From Epiperipatus broadwayi (Eukaryota; Onychophora; Udeonychophora; Euonychophora; Peripatidae), in contig JAQFVV010000230.1 in the NCBI GenBank assembly GCA_028023455.1, forward strand, positions 186,001 to 250,000: a stretch of DNA of 64,000 nt, written 5' to 3'. Under the pieces are notes generated by a model that was not told where the DNA came from, did not search any database, and was given only the letters and a program-made list of their open reading frames with translations. Positions 30,301 through 42,890 of this stretch are shown in pieces; position 1 is the stretch's first letter, and the number at the start of each line of letters is the position of its first letter. The translations under genes were made by a program, and so were the position numbers.

Positions 30301-33300
30301 TAATTTATATATTAGGTAAACTGTTTTCTAAATCAGACTGATTCAACTCATATTTATAAGAATGTAAATGAAAATTACCTTTTGTGATCTTAACATGAGA
30401 AGTGCCCTTAAGATTTAGAGAAAAATATTTAACTTTCTTATCAGTACAAACAGTTGATACCAGAGAGAAGCGATTTTATTTGAAGTGTGTTGCCACAATA
30501 TGTTAGTAAAATTTAAGAGGAAAGAATTCAATAATCTATGTTCTTGCATCACAACACAATATCCATCAACCATGTATGCACATTACAACAAAAATTACAC
30601 ATGCTTATGTATTACAAGATGTGTTTACCATACCTGCATATCACAATTTGCAAGAAAGATGTTCCATGTATAAATAAATAATAATGCATGAGAGTAGTAA
30701 TAATGAAGAAATACTGAATTGTCAACCTGGAAGTTTCAGGAATTTTACATTTCTAAATCAATTTGATGGATGAAGATTGTTTTACAAAATGCATGCTTAG
30801 TGAAAGAAGGTGATCTATCTTTCTGTGCTCATTGATGGTTAATATATATATATATGGTGGAGTTAAAATTAGATGTACTGATAAAAAAAAATTTAATAAG
30901 ATAATCTATAATTGGAAATTTATTACCAAATATATGAGTACCAGAAATAACAGATCTGATCTTTGATTCATGGACCTTAACTTTTACTGTACCAAATAAT
31001 ATAATATGGCATATGCATTATTTGAAATAAACAGTTCATCTCTTGTACTTTAGTGCACTGTTGGTATGACATAAGCAAGAATCAAAGGTTTTGGAGGGAA
31101 AATTTCCTTTATCATTTTAGTTCTGGAACATCACCTCCCAAATCAATGTTTACATTTCGTTTTAAACAGTTTATCTGAAAAATCATGAAATGTTAAAGTC
31201 ACTAGGGGGCCAACTTTTGGTCTATTGTTTTCCGTGCTTCAAATCTCAGGTTTGTTTTTATCCTCTGAAAATGATTTCAGTATATGTATGACTTTTAAAT
31301 TTTTATGTTTATTTAAACAGTTTCCAATATATTTTACATTCAAATTACCAACTGAACCAAATAAAGTTGTTATTTTATCAGAATAATTTTTTTTCCAGGA
31401 AACATTTAAGATTTTTATCAAGTTTTAGTACAAAAATTCAACACACTAAATATGGTTGTGAAATGTGGGATTAAAGATGATGGTAATATTGCATAATTTA
31501 AATAGATTTAACATTAATGATATCTGAATGTTGTATGATTGGAAAACTCTAAAGTTGAAACTATTTCTGCTTAGTTTTTTGGATTATCAACTGTATACAC
31601 TTCTTTTAGTATTGCACAAAAGCATTTAAAGTCTGACTTCATTCTGTTTATGAACCCAATTACAGGTATTGAGTCCTAAATGGTATAATGCTATAGTAGA
31701 TTGGAAGATTCTATATAATATGGCCAGTTCTCTACCTTCCATTGCTTGGATTTCTTATGAATATCTGAGCACTAAACGCCAAATGTTTATTATTTTTGAC
31801 AGGTATTATTTTAGTATTTCACAGTAGGTGCATTGAATTATTTTTATTTTGTGTTTATGTGTTACCTGAGTTTTTTTGTTTTTTTTGAAGTGCAGTAAAT
31901 TTTACAAATGATAATGATTCTTTTCATGCTTAGATTTGGTAAAATAATTAAATGGTGAGTAGTTTGAGAGGTTGTGTGATATTTGAACTCCAGAAATGAT
32001 GTTTTAATTCAGAATCTTTAAATCCATCATTTTGTGACTGATCTAGGGTTACAGTTAGGTATATAATACCTTAATTGTCACTGTCTACTATAATGTATAG
32101 CATGGCAGCACTTTTAATATAAAGGATGCTAGAAAATTAAGAGCTATGTCTTAAAATAATATATGAGGTGGTCAAAATCACCTTACTGCATATCCCCAGA
32201 GTAACAAACAGCACATGATCATGTCAGCTTAATAATAATAACAAATCAGACTCTTAATTTTGAATAATATAAGATAAAAGCAATACACTCTTGTGCGGTA
32301 CAAAATTTATTTCAGTGTGAGGGGGCTATGTTAAATATTTAGAATAGGGATTTTATATGCATCTGGTGATCACTGGTTACTTAAACTAACACTAAATGGT
32401 ATTAGATTAGAGAGTTGTAAATGCTTGAAAATAGAAAGGGCACATATAATGAAGTTATGGAAGAATAAATATGAAAAAAGTGATTATACAGAAAATGGAT
32501 TATTGGTTTTTATGCTGGGTTTGGACAAAGATAAGGGGGATTTAGATATAAAGGCTGTAGAGTTGACAAAAATTATGTTGTGGAAATGGATGGAGCAGAA
32601 TATGGGAAAATTTAGACTGGGGAATGTAAAATTAAGTAGCTAACAGGTTTCTCTGGGCATAATTGCTGAGAGATTCTTGACTTCATTTAAAAAGAAGCTA
32701 TAGTACATCACATCACATGTACTATTTTGGCTTACATTTAATATATACTCCTAATACTAATCCAGAGTTACCAATAGTAGAGCTATTAAAATAGCATGAG
32801 ATGTGAATATAATAGCATTTCTATCTAATATCCAATGATTACTCAAGCTTACACTAGATGGCTCTTTGTGACCAAAATTGTTTTAAAGCAATTAATGTAT
32901 ATGTATAATTTAATTAAATTTTAATAGATATTGCTCTGACATACATAGAACAACCCATTGACAAGGTGACTGGTTATATTCCAAACTGCCTGCAGTACCA
33001 TATCTGTGTCAATGCATGTTATGTAGTGATATATTTCAGCTATTCACCACAAATAATGTAATGAATTACGATATGAAATGTGATAATGTGTTTAGTACTC
33101 TAACCCATAATGGAACAATGTGTAACATCATTTTTTTAAATAGATAAAACTACTATTGAAATATTTTTAAATGATTTAAACTTTTTACGATAATGAAGCC
33201 ATAATTAGCAAGAATGTTTTCAAGTGATTTCATAATGGCAGAGAAAGTATTGAAGGTGACAAGCCATGATCCAAACATGCTAAGTAACATCTTAAATTTT

Positions 33301-33394
33301 TTTATGATAAATAGATAAACTATGTTGCTATGTACTACTTGTAATACCTCAGTGTTGACACTATAGGCAGTTTGGAGAGAGATTCAATCAGATT
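30301..33394. other. AT-rich spacer, no supported gene
   Basis: Frames at 30485-30673, 31239-31421 and 32425-32643 show no recognisable family. The last (72 codons, charged, MKIERAHIMKLWKNKYEKSD start) could be a transposon remnant. 32820-32880 contains ACTCAAGCTTACACTAGATG, weakly like a family B arm and shared with 34200-34235. Confidence 0.35.
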
Positions 33395-33800
33395 TTTTTC
33401 CAAGATCACTGTTGGGTATATGAGTGGATATGGACAAGAATGAAGTTGATGGGTAGAGTAATAAAATATGTGGTTTGATCCCATCATGGAGTATCAAACT
33501 TGGAATTTAAGGTCCATATATTATGGCCCAGTTTTTCTTAGGAACTTTTGAGCTATAAGTCAATCAGTTATTTAGTGACAAATGAGGAAATTTTGGTCAC
33601 AGTGGATGAAAATAGATGGTCTGTAGAGATTGGACATAGAAAGAGAAATTGGATCAGACATATAATAAAAAGAAAGAATTGTTTACTAAGAGATAAAAGA
33701 GGGGCAAAAGAATAAAGAATGAATAAGATCATAGAATTGAATCATCAGGCAATGAAGAGACCAGAATGGAGAAACAATGAAGTTGATTGTGTGATGTTTC
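33395..33800 (+). pseudogene. LINE C-terminal fragment, second type
   Basis: The plus frame at about 33570-33800 reads ENRWSVEIGHRKRNWIRHII, then KRKNCLLRDKRGAKE and later HQAMKRPEWRNN. This is the GHRKxNWIGHIxRxxxLLRDVIEG...RxLAxDRxxWR C-terminus of a common animal LINE. It may belong with the RT fragment at 8180-9110. A stop follows KRGAKE. Confidence 0.65.
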
Positions 33801-34433
33801 TCTGAACCTATCTATAATAAGAATGCTCTAATAATCTATGCAAATACCATTGCACTTAATGTTGATATATTGATTAAGAATGTTATTCAGTAATTACTAA
33901 TTACTTTATTACTGATAATGATAGCATTTTCAGTAATCCTCTAATGTAATGTTTACAACACTTTTATTCAATACTATAATTAGTTTTATTATTCATCCAT
34001 TCATCCTGTTTAAAAGGAAGTTTTTGTTTTTTTTATTTCCTTTATAAATATATAAAAATGTAATAAATATTTGTTTTCTATGTAAAAATATTTAATAACT
34101 GAGTAACATTTTAAATTCACTTTAACTCAATAATAAAATAAAAATGTTTATGAAGCCCCATTGCAATTGTAGTATGGTATATAGCACTATCACCTAATAT
34201 TGATTGATTTCTCAAACTTACACTAGATGGCCCTGAGTGTAACTGTAATCATTTGTGATTTGTTGAACCAACTTCTCAGTTAAAAAGTAAACCATGGGTA
34301 TTGCATTTATTATTGAGCACCATCATAAGATTTTATACATTTACAAATATTGACAATAAAAATAGAAAGTCTTTTTTTTTTTAATATAAACTTTTTTATT
34401 GATAATAAATTATATAAAATATTAACATACAGT
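33801..34433. other. AT-rich spacer
   Basis: Nothing recognised beyond a possible family B-like remnant near 34195-34240. Confidence 0.4.
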
Positions 34434-34598
34434 ATGTTCAAATCACCCTCCAAAATGTTATCTTTTTTCAGCAATGCCCTCTGGGAATAAATATAAAGTC
34501 TTAACTTCAAACAACATGGCTCAGAAGTTCAGATTTTATATTTAATCACAGAGGGCGTTGCTGAAATAACATAACATTTGAGAGTGTCATTTGAATAT
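34434..34598. mobile_element. Family D foldback, copy 2
   Basis: Left TGTTCAAATCACCCTCCAAA, then CAGCAATGCCCTCTG; the mirror is on the right (CAGAGGGCGTTGCTGAAAT and GAGAGTGTCATTTGAATA). Arms of about 45 bases. Same family as 10416-10550. Confidence 0.8.
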
Positions 34599-36765
34599 TT
34601 TGTATTTGAACTTTTAGTTAATGATATCTACTGGGATATCTTCTTAAATATTAACACACATATATAATAAAGTAAATTTAAGTTACATAGGCAGACATAT
34701 AATAAGACTAAATTGGCAATATGATAAGTTGTTCAACCCTGATAAAGAATGATCCAAATTTGGAGAATGTAGGATTTTATTTGGTTAAATACTTGGTTTA
34801 TTTATACATCTATCCTAAAATTTCAAAGGCTAATCTTCCATGAGATGTTAAAGAATTATTTCTTTTAATATTATTTATTACTGAATAGTTACTAATGGAA
34901 ATTTCTTATGTCTATTGATGAGATATATACCAAAAGTCATCTCCAAATTATTACATAATCATGATGGTTGAACTGATGTCTTCCAATGCATTTAGGATAT
35001 TGTTCTCTATATTGATGAATTCAGATACTTATTTTCAAGAATGGTTATGAAAATGCTTATGACAATAAAAGTTCAGGCTATAACTGAGATAGATTGTAAA
35101 TTTCCATATTCCTGTGTAAAAAAATGAGTATAAGTATGGATTGAACAATTTCTTGTTATCTCTTTTGAGTACAATGTATTTATTATTATGCATCTGTTAA
35201 AGACAAATAGACATAGAGATGAGGCTTGAAAAAGGTGAAGCATTTTCTTGTGGATAATTATTGAACAAGACACTTGTGGGTTCAAGATTTAACTTGTGTA
35301 AGTCATTGAGAAACATTTTGTTTATAATGGTACCCAACAATAGATTAAACAGAAACTTTAACCATGACTAAGGAAAGCAAATATTTTGGAACTTGGCTAG
35401 AGTCTTGGCAACTGACAAAGTTGTCCATAGATATCTACAAGGATACATTACCTTCATTAAATCTCTAAATGATATGTCAACAAGAAGTTTGATATTATAC
35501 TGGTTTATCAGCATGCTCGGAAGCATGATCTATAAAATAGGATTACCTAACATATATAAGTGAAACAAGCCCAGAGAAAGGATTATACTGAAAATTGGGT
35601 TAGTAAGAGTCATAATATCTGTTTTGGCTTTAATATAAGTTATAAATAATTTGTAAAATATCAAATTGAAATTTTCTTTGCAGATATGAAAGTATGGGAT
35701 TTTGATTGATAAAAGATGTGGAGATGAGACCCAGATGAATGCTTTTATTACCAACAAAAATAGCCACATCCAAGAGCTAAAATAGGCAAGTAATCTGTCA
35801 AAAAATAATATTCTCTATGCAAACTTTCATAAATATAGCATTTTGAAAAGAATGCTTTCTATTTTTATAATGAATATATTCATAATGGGTCTATTCAGAT
35901 GAAAAATCCAATCCAGATGAGGAAAGCATATCTGATGAAAAAACAGATTAAAGATATTGGGAAGAAAATATGGCCTTAATCCAACATAAGAAAATAGAAA
36001 CTGTAAAAGAGCTGAAACAACAAGTGAGCCAGCTCAAAAACTATGAAACCTGTTATAAATGTACAGACAGATATAAAATTACCACAAACAACAAGAGACT
36101 CAAAATCCAATCAGGAACTAGATTACCATAACTACAAATAGAAAATAAATGAAGAATCTGGGGGCACTACTAGAGTGCTTACTACTGTTTCAAAAGATAA
36201 AGAAAGAAAATGATCTAGACATCTTCCAAGCTATCTTAAGGACAGTGTACTTCAAAATTGACTTTTGTCATGGAAGGAAATATTGTGAACTCATTCTAAC
36301 TCACCAAAGCTTATCCTCAAATAATATACTTGTTGTTATTGTAATATTATCAAAGACTGATTTAATTTACAATAAGACTGAACAATAAAATAACACTTTC
36401 AATAGCATAACAGGTCAATTGGAAAGCTAGGTCAATGAGACCAATTGTTTTGATAAGAATTTTATTATATATTGAGATCGATTTGGGAAGTAAATGAAAT
36501 AATGTTCAGATCTTAAACAAATCAAACAACTGTCAGGTGTTAAATGGCAGTATATATGTTGTCCATTGCAGAACCCAGTAAGACATGCTTAAGCCTGGAG
36601 CACAGAGTGGTAGATAGTCATTATCTTACCTGTGAAACAAGCCACCTTTGGATTGGAAGGGTGAGGCTTCTAACGGAAGTCACAGTATTCCTTTCTACGC
36701 ATTAGTTGTACTCTTAACAACCAGACTTGCATAGTTACCAATCATATATGGAGATGAACGATTAC
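34599..36765. other. Unassigned region with several weak frames
   Basis: Minus frames at 35073-35285 and 35530-35769 line up roughly in one direction with stops between, and could be a decayed retroelement, but I could not match any motif. A plus stretch at 35895-36130 (SDEKSNPDEESISDEKTD, then a coiled KIETVKELKQQVSQLK block) looks like protein but is short and stop-broken. 36540-36740 is GC-richer. Confidence 0.35.
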
Positions 36766-38830
36766 ATCTAAACCAGAGGTTGACAACCTGTTTTTGACCA
36801 GAACCTACATTTTAAAATAGTAATTTAATCAGCCCCCTCTTTACAAAAATAAAGACAGATTTTTTATAATTTATTTATTATAAGAATTTAATAATGCCAG
36901 TGTCTTTCTCAAAGTAGAATAAACAAAAAATATCAACACCGTTAGTGAGGGAACAGAGCTTGGTGGATGACAATCATTTATCAATATTTGGTGTTATTTT
37001 TGTCATCAGAAATTTTAAATCGCTGTGTTGCAATAAACAATCTGATTCCCTTTTTTGTCAATAGATTGGTAATCACACTAAATCCCCTTTTAGCTAAATA
37101 TGGAGATAGAAATGCAATGTAGATCCACTTTGTTGCAGCTCATAAAGCTGGTTATAATATTGGGATTTGCTTTTGGATCCAAAATTCATGATATTCATAT
37201 TTTAATTCCAATTTCAACTCTTTGTTTCTTGATTATTCTGTCAATTCATCCTGCAGTGATAATTTTGTTGTATGTTGATTTAAGAAAGGTTCTAGAACCT
37301 AATATGGAATAGCCATACAGAGGGTGTCCTGAAAATGATTCATGAAATCTTTAAATGCTTCCAAATGCTGGATGAATACCAAAATGTCATCATTGTTTGT
37401 TGCCACTGAGGCAAGATTTGGAAACTGGTAAAATTGTCTTCACCTATATTTGGTTCATACAAAGAAAATTTGGACACAAATAGAGAAATAATCAGCTTCA
37501 TTTTGATGAAATGTATATCATATTCTAGATTTTTTTATATCAAATTTATTTTAAAAAATCATCAAGTAGGCTATATCATTCTCAAATTTGATTAAATTCC
37601 TTTCTAACAAATGTGCTCTGTTGTCAGAAAACTCTAAAACTGAATCAAACAGTTCAAAAAATCATTTTAGACAGATGTCATTGGATAACCAATGAACTTC
37701 TATGTGCAGTAGTAAATGACTGAAATCTTTATCATTTTTATTACAAAACTGAATCTGGAGGAAGAATCTCTGAAAGTGCTTACCCATAAGGAATACTTAT
37801 TTCAACTAAAGAATTTTAATTTCACTATATGCATCAAGCGTATTAACTCATATATTTATTAATGATGAAAGAAATTTAAAATTACAAACAATCTATCATT
37901 AAGAGCTATGTTTCTTATCTTGTTAGCTGCCACAATTACATACTGTAGAGGTAAGGAGTGGTCACTCAGACTTTTTGACACCAAATATTGTCAGTGAATC
38001 ACACAATGTACAGTGACTACATTAGGTACTGCCTTTTCAAAAATGAAATATGCCTGCAGTAGCATCCAACCATCATTGGAACACTATCAGTAGTCAGTAA
38101 CAACTAACTATATATATTTTTCAAAGGAATACCTTTTCCTGTATAATAGATTTCAACATAAATATAGACTTTGCTTTTGTGTCAGTTTTCTAATAGTTCT
38201 TGGATATTTTTTTCATCTTTTATGAAGTGAATTTATACTAGAAATAAAGTGTTGTTGTTTGGCAATGTTGATTCATTGAGTTGCAAAGAAAACTCAGTAG
38301 TCTTCAAGAATTCATTTACTGAACTCTCCACATCCCAAACCATTTCATCAATTCATCTCTGCACTTTATTATTAACCAATGGGTTTTTTTTATCAGATAC
38401 TGGCTTATACAGTATAATGTGCATAACCTCATCTACTGTGGATTGTATCAATTCTTCACCAATAGTGTGCAATTTCCAGCAATAAAATGTTGTAAGAGAC
38501 ATATAATCCACCATTGTCTTGTTTCACAGCCACTGAAAACATATTAGGCAAAGTTGGGTATCTTGAATGCCAATCTCTGACTATTTGAAAGTAGGATAAA
38601 ACTTTATTTTTTTTTTGGCGGGATGGATTTTAGTCAAATGGTTTTCTAATCATGAAGGTTTCATCGCTTCATTGGACAATACTTTCTGAAAAATCAGGCA
38701 TATTAGTAATGTCTTATTTGTAAGTGATGAATAAAACCATACTTCAAATAGTCAAATTTTTCCCCTTTTTGTTTGAATCTGATGTAATTCTATTTGAAAA
38801 TTAAACAAATAAGGTGATTAATTTCATGAT
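36766..38830 (-). mobile_element. hAT element of Buster/ZBED5 type, decayed
   Basis: The left terminus at 36774 begins CAGAGGTTGACAACCTG, a hAT-type end, preceded by ATCTAAAC, a TA-centred octamer like the duplications of the two other hAT elements here. The minus strand then carries the transposase remnant described separately. The other terminus was not found, so the right limit is approximate. Confidence 0.75.
36930..38790 (-). pseudogene. Buster/ZBED5-type hAT transposase, dead
   Basis: Minus-strand reading restores the domain order of ZBED5-like transposases through many stops and shifts. Near 38640-38760: FDYLKYGFIHHL, CLIFQKVLSNEAMKPS and HLTKIHPAKKK, the BED zinc finger with its second cysteine lost. 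Near 38250-38420: VNEFLKTTEFSLQLNESTLP. Near 38010-38110: TTDSVPMMVG, a catalytic-core patch. Near 37400-37480: FPNLASV. Near 37160-37200: FWIQKQIP. Near 37005-37110: SPYLAKRGFSVITNLLTKKG, the C-terminal dimerisation block, then LINDCHPPS. Related proteins were domesticated in vertebrates as ZBED5; here it is a transposon relic. Short plus frames at 37100-37312 and 38249-38485 are antisense. Confidence 0.8.
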
Positions 38831-39930
38831 GTTTAAATTTAGAATAACATAGTTTATGTTATATAAATGCCTCTAACTAATAGGGAACCTAAAAGACCAT
38901 ATCCATGTCAGATATTCATAAGTGACAAATAGAACATTGATCGATATTTAACACAAAAAATAAAACAACCATTATTAATTAGGACTCTGAAATTGAATCC
39001 AGACCTTTAACAAAGTAAAAGTCAATTGTTCATTGAGCCACATAAATTCATATAATCATTCCAAGTGAACTCTATGAGGTATTTTGTGGTAAAACTAAAT
39101 TGAAACAAACATAAATATCAGTTTTGATCGAGAATCAAACTCAAGACCCTTGGTGACTGTCATATTTAGTAGCCACCTCACCTCTTTGTCATGCCAACAC
39201 AGTCACATCATAATAATCACAATAATCTTATGCAAAATTTAAAATACATTATAATAATAAATAAGTAAAATAAATAGATACTATTTGGCAATAATTATTT
39301 GTGCCAATAATTTAAAGTACATGACATAAATTATCCTTTTATTGTGATTTCTACATAGGTGCCAAACTGAACTTTAGTTTATAAATTTTCTAAAGAAGTA
39401 TAGAAACAAACTGGTATTGTTTAAAAAATTTTCTCTCTCTTTAATGTTCAATGAATCCCAAAACATGCAATCAGTACATTCTGTGTTCTATATATGAGGT
39501 AATCTTTTTAAGACTTGAATGATCTGAAAATGTGTGACTTTCTCAAACTTGTAAAATATCATTGTGTACAGACTAGAACAAACACATTTAGCTAAGAAGT
39601 AAGTAAGGTTTGGTTCAAACATGCATTTATGATTGATTAATAAGACTTTTCAGAATGTTCTTATGAGTATAGCCCATGTGGGGGAGGACGGTAGTTCTCA
39701 AAACTCCTTTATTATTTCTTGTATCAGAAATGCCCCTTTAAATCTTTTCAGCACTCACCAGTGGGCAGCACTGTCCCATTGGGACCATCAATCTAAATGA
39801 TTGTATATACCTTACATATATATATAACACTAAATATATAGTATTATAAGTACATAAGTTGTGTGTTATTCTTAAATGACTATGAATAGCATTCCCAGCC
39901 ATACTATAATATAAGCACAATGCATATGAA
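38831..39930. other. AT-rich spacer
   Basis: Nothing recognised; a 60-codon minus frame at 39738-39920 is not supported. Confidence 0.4.
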
Positions 39931-40240
39931 AAGCTTTTGGTGCTGATATAGTACGCGCTCGGCGGCCAGCATTTTTTTTATTGTATCACCTCAGGCTATT
40001 TAAAGCCCCACATTTCTCTTTCCCAGCACTTTTTAGTGTAACGCCTCCGGCTATTTAATTTTCATGTTACTTTCTTGTCTCCTCCCATTTTTATTTGTTG
40101 TGACTTAGGCGATTTATTTTTTTGAAAACTGGGTGTTTCTATTCAATGTCATTTATCGCTTGCATGTGCCAGCAGTGTTTTTTGGGGTTTAAAAATTCAA
40201 AATGGCCACCGAGCGCGTACTATATCAGCACCAAGCTTTT
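39931..40240. mobile_element. 294-bp TIR element with exact 8-bp duplication
   Basis: Element 39939-40232. Inverted ends GGTGCTGATATAGTACGCGC, then TCGG.GGCCA, are nearly perfect over about 33 bases. AAGCTTTT is duplicated at 39931-39938 and 40233-40240. The interior is GC-richer than the surroundings and has no frame. GG-starting ends with 8-bp duplications fit the Merlin superfamily; hAT is the alternative. Confidence 0.85.
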
Positions 40241-40324
40241 AATCTATTGCTAGTTTTAATTATTTCTTGTGCACTGTCTCAGCTAATAATCACAAAAGAC
40301 CATGTGGGTTAGATATCTGCACAC

Positions 40325-40731
40325 ACGCACACTTACTAATATTAAAAATATACATGATTTAAAATAAAAACTATTCATATTTTATGGTTATATAAAATAA
40401 TGTTTACATTAGTTATAAAAATGATATTAATTATATTACAAGATTAAACATGAGAGGAATTAAAAAATATGTAAACAAATTGTTAGAGAAAAACGAATTA
40501 ATAAAATTAATTAGTCATTCCTAAGACACACACATTTACTAATACTAACAAATATACATGATTTAAAATAAAAAGTATTCATATTTTATGGTCATATAAA
40601 ATAATATTTACATTAGTTATAAAAATAATATTAATTAGATTATAAGATTAGACATGAGAGGAATTAAAAAATATGTAATCAAATTGTTAGAGAAAAACGA
40701 ATTAGTAAAATTAATTAGTTATTCCTAAGAC
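40325..40731. repeat. Tandem duplication, two units of about 203 bp
   Basis: Units 40325-40527 and 40528-40731 share TATACATGATTTAAAATAAA, ATGAGAGGAATTAAAAAATA and TTAGAGAAAAACGAATTA with few differences. Recent local duplication, not coding. Confidence 0.85.
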
Positions 40732-41598
40732 CAAAATCTTAAAATAGAATATGTTGAAGATAACTCCAGAAAAATATTTTAAAAAGGATTAAGACAATAG
40801 CTGTAGAAGAGATCTACACATTCAGCTGAAAGCAACACCTAGACGAAGTTTTACGACTAGACGGACTTCTATACACAGTCACATTCCAGACAAAGATCTC
40901 AAGTGAAATCCAGGAATGTTTAAAGATGACCCCGGTCTTGATTAATAATTTTAGTAAACTTTCAAGTAAAAACAACTATTCTGGAATTCATTACTATTGT
41001 ATAGTTAAACCTGGTGTTAATTATGTATTATCATTGAATAATTAGAACTTAACCTGAATTTATTAAATATACATTGTACTTCTAAAGCACTCTCTTGGGT
41101 TTGAGTTCAGATGAAAAGGTAAAAATTAATAAACAAACTAATTAATCGTACTGAGCCTGCTTTCAGCAAAACACTGCCGGAATGAGTGCTGAATAAAGTT
41201 ATGGAGTACAGGTAAGTTTATATAATTGATTGGATATAATATGTAAATGAGGCACAATATGCAAATAAGGCAATTGGGTATTCCATTTTTCGGACAATGG
41301 AACACATGAATTCCTTCATGTAAAGAGTTTATACATTGAGATTTAAATATACATTGTAGAGTTAATGCTTTATGACCATTTTAAATTTATTTATGTATGT
41401 GATTGGACTCCTTCTTCGAGGCTACGATCACTATTTACTTTATTGAAGAACCCGGATATAGCATCTTGTTTATTCAGATGACAATTCTGATTTATTCTCG
41501 AAATAATTTTAATGACTTAGTTAATACTTATTTTAGTGCAAAATTATTATAGCAAAATATTCCGTACAATTTTTCTAAAAAGTATTATTGCAATCAGG
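40732..41598. other. Spacer, unassigned
   Basis: 40800-40930 is GC-richer (AGATCTACACATTCAGCTGA, CAGACAAAGATCTCAAG) but has no long frame. Confidence 0.35.
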
Positions 41599-41721
41599 CC
41601 GATACGTTTTTTTGTTTCTTCATGTGTCATAGCATCAGCCGGGAAGCGAAACCGCTAACCCGGGACAACTGCTTGTAAGACAGCTGTGCTGACCTCTCGA
41701 CCACCAATGCTTGACCGATAC
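41599..41721 (-). mobile_element. tRNA-derived SINE, copy 3
   Basis: Minus-strand order: TCAAGCATTGGTGGTCGAGA, anticodon arm CTGTCTTACAAGCAG, T arm with a duplicated GGTT block, GGCTGATGCTATGACACATG and an A-rich tail. CCGATAC flanks it at 41599-41605 and 41715-41721, so the duplication is at least 7 bp. Confidence 0.8.
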
Positions 41722-42084
41722 TTTTTGTGTTATTGACAATTTGAATTGATAAAACTTATAATTATAAAGCGAAGACGTTTGGTCTCTCAAGGATTCCCTA
41801 CCCTTACTATTTGCCTCAATCAGAAAAGTTCATTTCCTAATTTACAATAATTTTTTTTTAACACTTCGTTCATTTGATTGAAATGGATGGCCATTTAAGC
41901 TTTATGCAAAGTATATGTATTTTGGGCACATATACTTCCCATTAATTCATTAAACAATCGTTTATTTCTTTTATTTATTAATTAATTTATTTGATGCTTT
42001 GGTTTTTTTATATTATTATTTTTCAACTTAAAATTAAACCTATAATTGTGACATCTAATTTGTGATTGTTATTATTATTATTAG
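41722..42084. other. AT-rich spacer
   Basis: Nothing recognised. Confidence 0.4.
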
Positions 42085-42305
42085 AAGGAATTTGAACTCA
42101 GGCTTTCAAGCTCCCTACAGCTGTCTATTGCATCTTATACAACCAGTGCACGTGACCACATACATGTGATAAAGATGCTGGTTCAGCAAGAAATAAGTTT
42201 ATTGGAGATCATTTATCTTTTATTACATGTATATGGTCATGTGTACTTGTTGTATAAGATGAAATGGACAGTAGGGAACTTGAAGGTCTGACTTCAAACC
42301 CTTCT
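42085..42305. repeat. Two family A ends in inverted arrangement
   Basis: GGAATTTGAACTCAGGCTTT to CGTGACCACATACATGTGAT on the left mirrors CACATGTATATGGTCATGTG-like sequence to GAAGGTCTGACTTCAAACCC on the right. The result is a palindrome made from two family A tRNA-like ends. Confidence 0.7.
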
Positions 42306-42495
42306 AATTATATTAGGTTCAGTATAGACATTATACTTGTATTTATATATTACTACTGTTGTTATTATTATTGTTGTTGTTGAAAAATCAAATAAAAAAT
42401 TTGATATAAAATTGTAATCAACCGAATAATTTGCCAGATTTGATAAAAATTAAGAATTTAAACTCTATTTTTGATACTAAAACATGTTGTTACAT
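42306..42495. other. AT-rich spacer
   Basis: Short GTT/ATT tract at 42356-42382, otherwise nothing. Confidence 0.4.
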
Positions 42496-42585
42496 CTATT
42501 ATCAATTTTTCTATCAATATATCCCATGCAGTTCCATTTCAGTCTCTTAATTTATTTCAGTAATGTCTGTTTAATGATCACTGTT

Positions 42586-42890
42586 TTTTGTGCTTGCTCA
42601 TAACTGTTATTAAACAGGCAAAACTCTCCATACAGTAGTGCCACTCAGTCCAAGCCAGAGTAATCAATGGATGCCAGAAGACTTGTGCAAAAAATCCCCC
42701 ATCTAGTCCCTACTCATCCAATATCCCCAGACTAGTTTCTGGCTTGTGGCCTTCATCAGTGAGGAGCTTTGGGTCTGAGAGCACTGCACCTAGATCTTAG
42801 GATCTAATGCAACCCTCCAGCTTCTGGCATCCAGTGATTACTCTGGCTGGCACTGAGTGGCACTACTGTATGGAGAATTTTGCCTGTTTA
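42586..42890 (-). repeat. Family B hairpin repeat
   Basis: Tail end at the left (ATGATCACTG, then TGTGCTTGCTCATAACTGTT), both arms, loop with GCACCTAGATCTTAGGATCT. TAATGTCTG occurs on both sides (about 42560 and 42888), a likely duplication of 9 or more bp. It interrupts the LINE at the IERxNKLKWN block. Confidence 0.75.

Noticed and set aside
32425-32643. A small gene of 72 codons
   Set aside because: The frame is charged and uninterrupted, but I see no family motif, no splice or promoter support, and no second copy to compare; kept only as a note.
35073-35769. Decayed retroelement on the minus strand
   Set aside because: Frames line up loosely, but no RT, integrase or transposase motif was recognisable, so no family is claimed.
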